DNA of 40,000 nucleotides from Botryococcus braunii (Eukaryota; Chlorophyta; Trebouxiophyceae): positions 235,810-275,809 of the forward strand of contig KV908346.1 in assembly GCA_002005505.1 (NCBI GenBank), given 5' to 3'. Below, piece after piece: positions 35,586 to 40,000 of this stretch. The notes beneath the pieces are model-generated. The model worked only from the letters and a program-made list of their open reading frames with translations. It was not told where the DNA came from and ran no database searches. How positions within the stretch are numbered: the stretch's first letter is position 1; each line of letters begins with the position of its first letter. Position numbers and translations under genes: made by a program.

Positions 35586-36935
35586 TGTTGAATGAACTGG
35601 TCAATACTGTGCTTAGTTACATCCCCTGTCACATGACATCAACAGCGGAGTAATCTATAGACTTCTTGAACAGTATAGATCATAATCGCACCTCAATGAC
35701 ATAACACGTGACTTGTACGATATGCGATCTCAGTAGACATTACGTATGGTAGTACTTTAGGATCCCTGCAGTCCGAGCCATCCCTGGGCAGCTCAGGAAC
35801 GGCTCGGTACTTGTCCGACGCATGTTGGTATCCTTGACCAACCTCTACTGTTGGAGAGTGCTGTGTGCTGTTCCTGGAAACGTTGTAGCGTGGACGGTTT
35901 TTCCCACAGGCTACGGACTGACGCTGCCGTCGTGCCATCACTGCAGGTGTTTAGGATTGTCAAAGACGTTGCAGATAAGATTGTGCTCAAACATTCAGAC
36001 CAGTTAGATATTACTGCAGTGTGCATTGATGAGAGTGCATGACGAGAGCGCACTGAATGTTTGACCTTATTGAGACTTATGTTAAAGTGCGCCGTTGTGG
36101 CGGTAAGATCGTTTTCAATGTACAAACATCACAAAGAGTCCTTGCTGAGTTACTGGTGAACTATTAATGTATTCTAGTGACGTAAAGTAAACATCGCAAG
36201 GCCTCTTTGGTGCTAAACTCTGCTATCAGGCAAGGCGTAGTGTTACGTGGTCTTTAGCAAGAGTGAGAGCAGTTAACATCATGTGTAAGTCTTGTCCGAA
36301 GCATGTTGGTATCCTTGACCAACCTCTACTGTTGGAGAGTGCTGTGTGCTGTTCCTGGAAACGTTGTAGCGTGGACGGTTTTTCCCACAGGCTACGAACT
36401 GACGCTGCCGTCGTGCCATCACTGCAGGTGTGTTTAGGATTCTCAAAGACGTTGCAAATATGATTGTGCTCAAACATTCAGACCAGCTAGATATTACTGC
36501 AGTGTGCATTGATGAGAGTGCATGACGAAAGCGCACTGAATGTTTGACCTCATTGAGACTTATGGTAAAGTCCGTCGTTGTGGCGGTAAGATCGTTTCAA
36601 TGTACAAACATCACAAAGAGTCCTTGCTGAGTTACTGGTGAACTATTAATGTATTCTAGTGACGTAAAGTAGACATCGCAAGGCCTCTTTGGTGCTAAAT
36701 TCTGCTATCAGGCAAGGCGTTGTGTTACGTGGTCTTTAGCAAGAGTGAGAGCAGTTAACATCATATGTAAGACTTGTCCGAAGCATGTTGGTATCCTTGA
36801 CCAACCTCTACTGTTGGAGAGTGCTGTGTGATGTTCCTGGAAACGTTGTAGCGTGGACGGTTTTTCCCACAGGCTACGAACTGACGCTGCCGTCGTGCCA
36901 TCACTGCAGGTATCGCCGAAAGCAGAAATGCTTTA
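35586..36935 (+). repeat. Copia-2 5' LTR (1350 bp, expanded)
   Basis: It starts TGTTGAATGA and ends ATGCTTTA. It is homologous to the copia-1 LTR but longer because the internal 482-bp unit is present twice plus the terminal partial copy: CTTGTCCG occurs at 35810, 36291 and 36773. Units differ by scattered substitutions. Confidence 0.9.
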
Positions 36936-36953
36936 GGTTATCGGCCCACACCT
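36936..36953 (+). other. Copia-2 primer-binding site
   Basis: GGTTATCGGCCCACACC immediately after the LTR corresponds to the copia-1 site with substitutions, e.g. GGG to CGG. It still resembles the anticodon region of initiator tRNA-Met but pairs less well. Confidence 0.7.
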
Positions 36954-37241
36954 TCCAAGCTGAGCTTGCAGTGGCGCACGACAGATTTCCAGGGAGAAAA
37001 GGGGTTTGGGACCCTGCTTCGAGGCTGCGAGCTTCATTGACGAGTGAGGTCTGGCCTTTCAAACAGTTCGAGCTAGACACGTAAAATTATTCCTTCTGTA
37101 GTGCTGGAAGGAATTTTTTGTACAGTAGCAATTGGGCTGGGAAGGCAGTACTTTTGGGACTTATCAACTCAGTGTCAGAGCCAGGAAGAATTGGTTCCAG
37201 GGGAAGTCATTCAAGGTCTTGAGTAAAGAACTGGCTTGATC

Positions 37242-40000
37242 ATGAAAACTAGAAGCAGACAAGTGATCATGAAAACGAGAAGTAAGCGCACTGCAACGGA
37301 GTCTGGATCAGCTGGGTCTGGCTCCTCCACCAGTGCATCACCCAGCCAGCCAGCAAACTCCACTGTGCGGAGTGGAGAGATGTGCATCGCAATGACGAAA
37401 ACCAGTGGCGTCGTCACCACGAACGTCAAATGTCCAGTGACTCTGGACAGAGAGGGAGTGGAATTCTCACTCTGGGATCTGGCATATGTGGGAGCCTGTG
37501 GTCTCAAAAGGTGCAAGGCAGCCATTGAAGCTCCAATGCCAGACACACAGGAGAATGCAGCAGCGCTCCTGATGCTGATTGAGAGCGTCCCCAAGGCATG
37601 GGGTGCCAATGAAAGTGGCAGCCAATGCCTACCAGTGGGTTCGAGAGCGTTTTACTGGAGGGGCAGACATGGAGGTAATAGCACGCTGGCTGGAGCTCCT
37701 ACACACCAGCATGGGAGAGACAGAAACGTTGGAGGACTACTACAACAGGAAGGTCGCACTCTTCAATGCGCTCAAGGGAAATGCGCACTCTATCATGGAG
37801 AGAGAAGTCAAGCTGGCAATCATCAAGGGCCTGCCAGAGGAAGCGAAGGAGACTGGACGATCCTCTCATCTGCTGGGACGGATCTGGAGGGGCTGTGGGA
37901 GATCATCTCCACCACAGCCAAGGGACTGGGCTTCAACGACCAGGTCCCCAGAGTCACCCCTGTGGCCAGGGCAGCCATCACACCAGCTCACTCCACCACA
38001 CCTGGGACTGCAAGCCCACAAGAGACCCAAGCTGGAGGCCAGGGGGGCCAAGCTTCATCGACAGAGGTGGAGGGACGGGACCGGCGTGACAACAGGCGCT
38101 GCCGCTACTGCAACAAGCTAGGCCATTTTGAGAGGAACTGCCTCAAGAAGGAGGCGGACGAGAAGATGCAACAGAACCTGCAGCAAGTCATGGCTGCAAT
38201 GGCCAATCTGCTTCCGCAATTCCAAAATCAAGCGTCGGGTACAGTGGCTCGATCTCCGGAGGGCAGCGGGAACGGCAACAACTTTTTCCCCGGGGGATAC
38301 CCACCACCCTCTGGTATGTCTGCCATGATTTCGCTGAATGTCTTGACACCAACACGCGTCATGCCAGAAGCGAGAAGTTTTCTGGTGGACAGTGGAGCCA
38401 CCATCCACCTGGTCAATGATCCGTCCTTGCTACATTCCCCCACTATGCACAGAAATCCCATTCCTTTGCATATGGCTACATCAGATGCCACTTGACAGAT
38501 AATTGCAACTGGTTCCATGTGCTTGAGTAGTGCAGAACAACAACCCCTGTGGCTTCACAATGTGCATTGTGTCCCTTCAGCTACAGCTAATCTGATTTCA
38601 GTGACAGCTGCTATACGGGATGGGGGTAGTTTTGTGACAGACGGTGTGGGAAGTTACACTGGGATGCATGGCGCTCAAAACTGGTCTTGTTCAGTTGCAC
38701 AGAGAAATGGCCTGTATTTCTTGCAGAAGGTCAGTCCAGTCAGAAACCCTGTCTCTATGTTTGTTAACACAGCCAGAGCACCAGTCGCTCACGATTGCAG
38801 ATTGAGAGCACTGTGGCACATTAGACTGGGGCATCCAGGGGCGGTTAATATGAGGCGACTGCAGTCTGAAGATTTGGTCCTGGGCATCCCTGTATCTCTC
38901 TCCCCTTGCGCAAACTATCACTCTTCATGTGAAGCATGCATTCAAGGGAAGCACAGTCGTCCCCCTTTTGGAACCAGTTCCAGAGCAGTCACTGAGCCCC
39001 TTGAGAGAATTCATTTTGACACAGTTGGCCCCATCTCCCCTACAGCTATTACTGCGGAGCGCTTCTTTGTCACGATTGTGGATGAGGCTACGCACTATGT
39101 CATAGCCCTGGCAGTAAAAACCAAGGATGCAATCAGTAGTGCAGTCAGAGACCTCCTGATTTTTTGGCAGAGGCAGTTGAACCGCTCTGTTAAGTGCATC
39201 CGTACTGACAGGGGGACAGAATTCCTGAACAGTACATTGAAGGGCTTCTGTACGCAGGAGGGAATTAAATTTGAGACCTCTGCAGCATACACGCCTCAGC
39301 AAAATGGCGTTGCTGAACGGATGAACCGAACAATCAAGGAGAAGGCCAGAACACTCATGTTGCATGCAGCTGCCAAACAGTCACTCTGGAAGGAAGCGGT
39401 GGAGATAGCCTGCATCATGTACAATATGGGACCTGTGACTAGACGTGACAAGACGCCTTATGAAGCTTTCCATGGGGTAAAGCCTGATGTATCCCTGCTT
39501 AGGACTTTTGGTTGTCTAGCACATGTGCACATACCTGATCACCAGAGGGGAGTGTTCGAGTCTAAGACCTCCCCTAGTCTCTTCACAGGATATTCCAGTG
39601 TGTCGAAGGCATATAGAATTTATATGGGAAACGGGATTTGGAAAGAAAGCAGAGATGTTACCTTTCTGGAGCACATAAGGGGCGCAGACAGAGTGGGGCT
39701 TAGCACCATGTCTCCTGTGAGTCCAAATGCAGTCCAGCAGCCCTTTTCCTTGCCTAATGTGCAACAGGAGGGCCAGCAGCCCCTGGGTCAGTTGTCTTTT
39801 TGGGACTCAGATGATCCTGAGCCTCTCTGCAACCGAGAGGTCAACGTGCAACAGTCCGGACCTGACTCCCCCTTTGCAACCACCCCCTGTGCAACTACCC
39901 CTGGTGCAATCAACTCCTGTGAGATTCTGAGACTACAAATGTCAACGTGGACGGGGAGCCCACTTCCTCGGAGCTGAGCCGTACGGAGTCCGGCCACAGC
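37242..40000 (+). pseudogene. Copia-2 gag-pol, broken
   Basis: It begins with the same MKTRSRQV start as copia-1. An 11-bp deletion near 37608 and a 1-bp deletion near 37858 throw the middle of gag out of frame; together they restore it. The CCHC knuckle CRYCNKLGHFERNC and protease FLVDSGATIHLV are then in frame until a TGA at 38493-38495 (ACG GGA in copia-1 became ACT TGA). The frame resumes through pre-integrase LWHIRLGHPG and the integrase motifs HFDTVGP, RTDRGTEF and NGVAERMNR. A one-base loss near 39930 shifts the frame to a stop at 39975-39977. It cannot make a full polyprotein. Confidence 0.92.

Larger units (their letters stand above)
35586..40000 (+). mobile_element. Copia-2, second member of the copia-1 family (runs off the window)
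   Basis: The 5' LTR, primer site, gag, protease and integrase are present; RT, RNase H and the 3' LTR lie beyond 40000. The coding region is nearly identical to copia-1 at most positions but broken. It is inserted in copia-3 pol after CCTTA (35581-35585), which should recur after its 3' LTR if this is a simple insertion. Confidence 0.93.

Overview
The window is nuclear DNA of a eukaryote. It has GT-AG introns with pyrimidine-rich acceptors, long dinucleotide microsatellites, and LTR retrotransposons with chromodomain and Ty1/copia-type proteins. A secreted-type gene with PPSPPPPPP and Pro/Gly/Thr repeat exons resembles hydroxyproline-rich wall or matrix glycoproteins, which suggests an alga, perhaps of the green lineage. 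The sequence alone does not fix the species, and the moderate GC and codon use argue against a very GC-rich volvocine genome.

Region 1 (about 145-16173, + strand) is best read as one large split gene; its 5' end may lie left of the window. At least 14 exons can be chained by compatible splice phases. The order is: several cysteine-rich modules (two sharing a CCPPxQHWEGPI motif), a short Stig1-like Cys module, a non-Cys domain, a polyproline linker, an endonuclease/exonuclease/phosphatase (DNase I-like) domain over five exons with all its hallmark residues, another Cys-rich exon, a PAN/apple-like exon, and a 506-codon exon of about 21 copies of a 63-bp Pro-rich repeat. Introns carry (AC)n(AG)n arrays, a 5 x 153-bp minisatellite, a decayed tandem repeat and two foldbacks.

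Region 2 (16174-18449) has no recognisable gene but holds a perfect 94-bp palindrome. Region 3 (18450-31407) is one Ty3/gypsy chromovirus on the - strand, bounded by 257-bp LTRs and TAGGT target duplications. It has decayed: stops, a frameshift, a deletion joining RT to integrase, and a mutated protease. Two younger insertions sit inside it. One is a complete 7236-bp Ty1/copia element (21388-28623, + strand) with 879-bp LTRs that look identical, CTACC duplications and a single intact gag-pol frame. The other is a 750-bp probable solo LTR (30434-31183) in the gypsy 5' LTR.

Region 4 (31408-34079) is mostly non-coding, with a TTCG-rich duplicated block and a microsatellite. Region 5 (34079 to the window end) is a second nest. 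A decayed - strand copia element (copia-3) is broken by a second member of the copia-1 family (copia-2, from 35586). Copia-2 has a longer, 1350-bp LTR because of an extra 482-bp internal tandem repeat, and its gag-pol is broken.

The most distinctive points are the modular Cys-rich/nuclease/Pro-rich gene, the copia primer-binding site that matches the anticodon region of initiator tRNA rather than its 3' end, and the LTRs that vary in length by whole internal repeat units.
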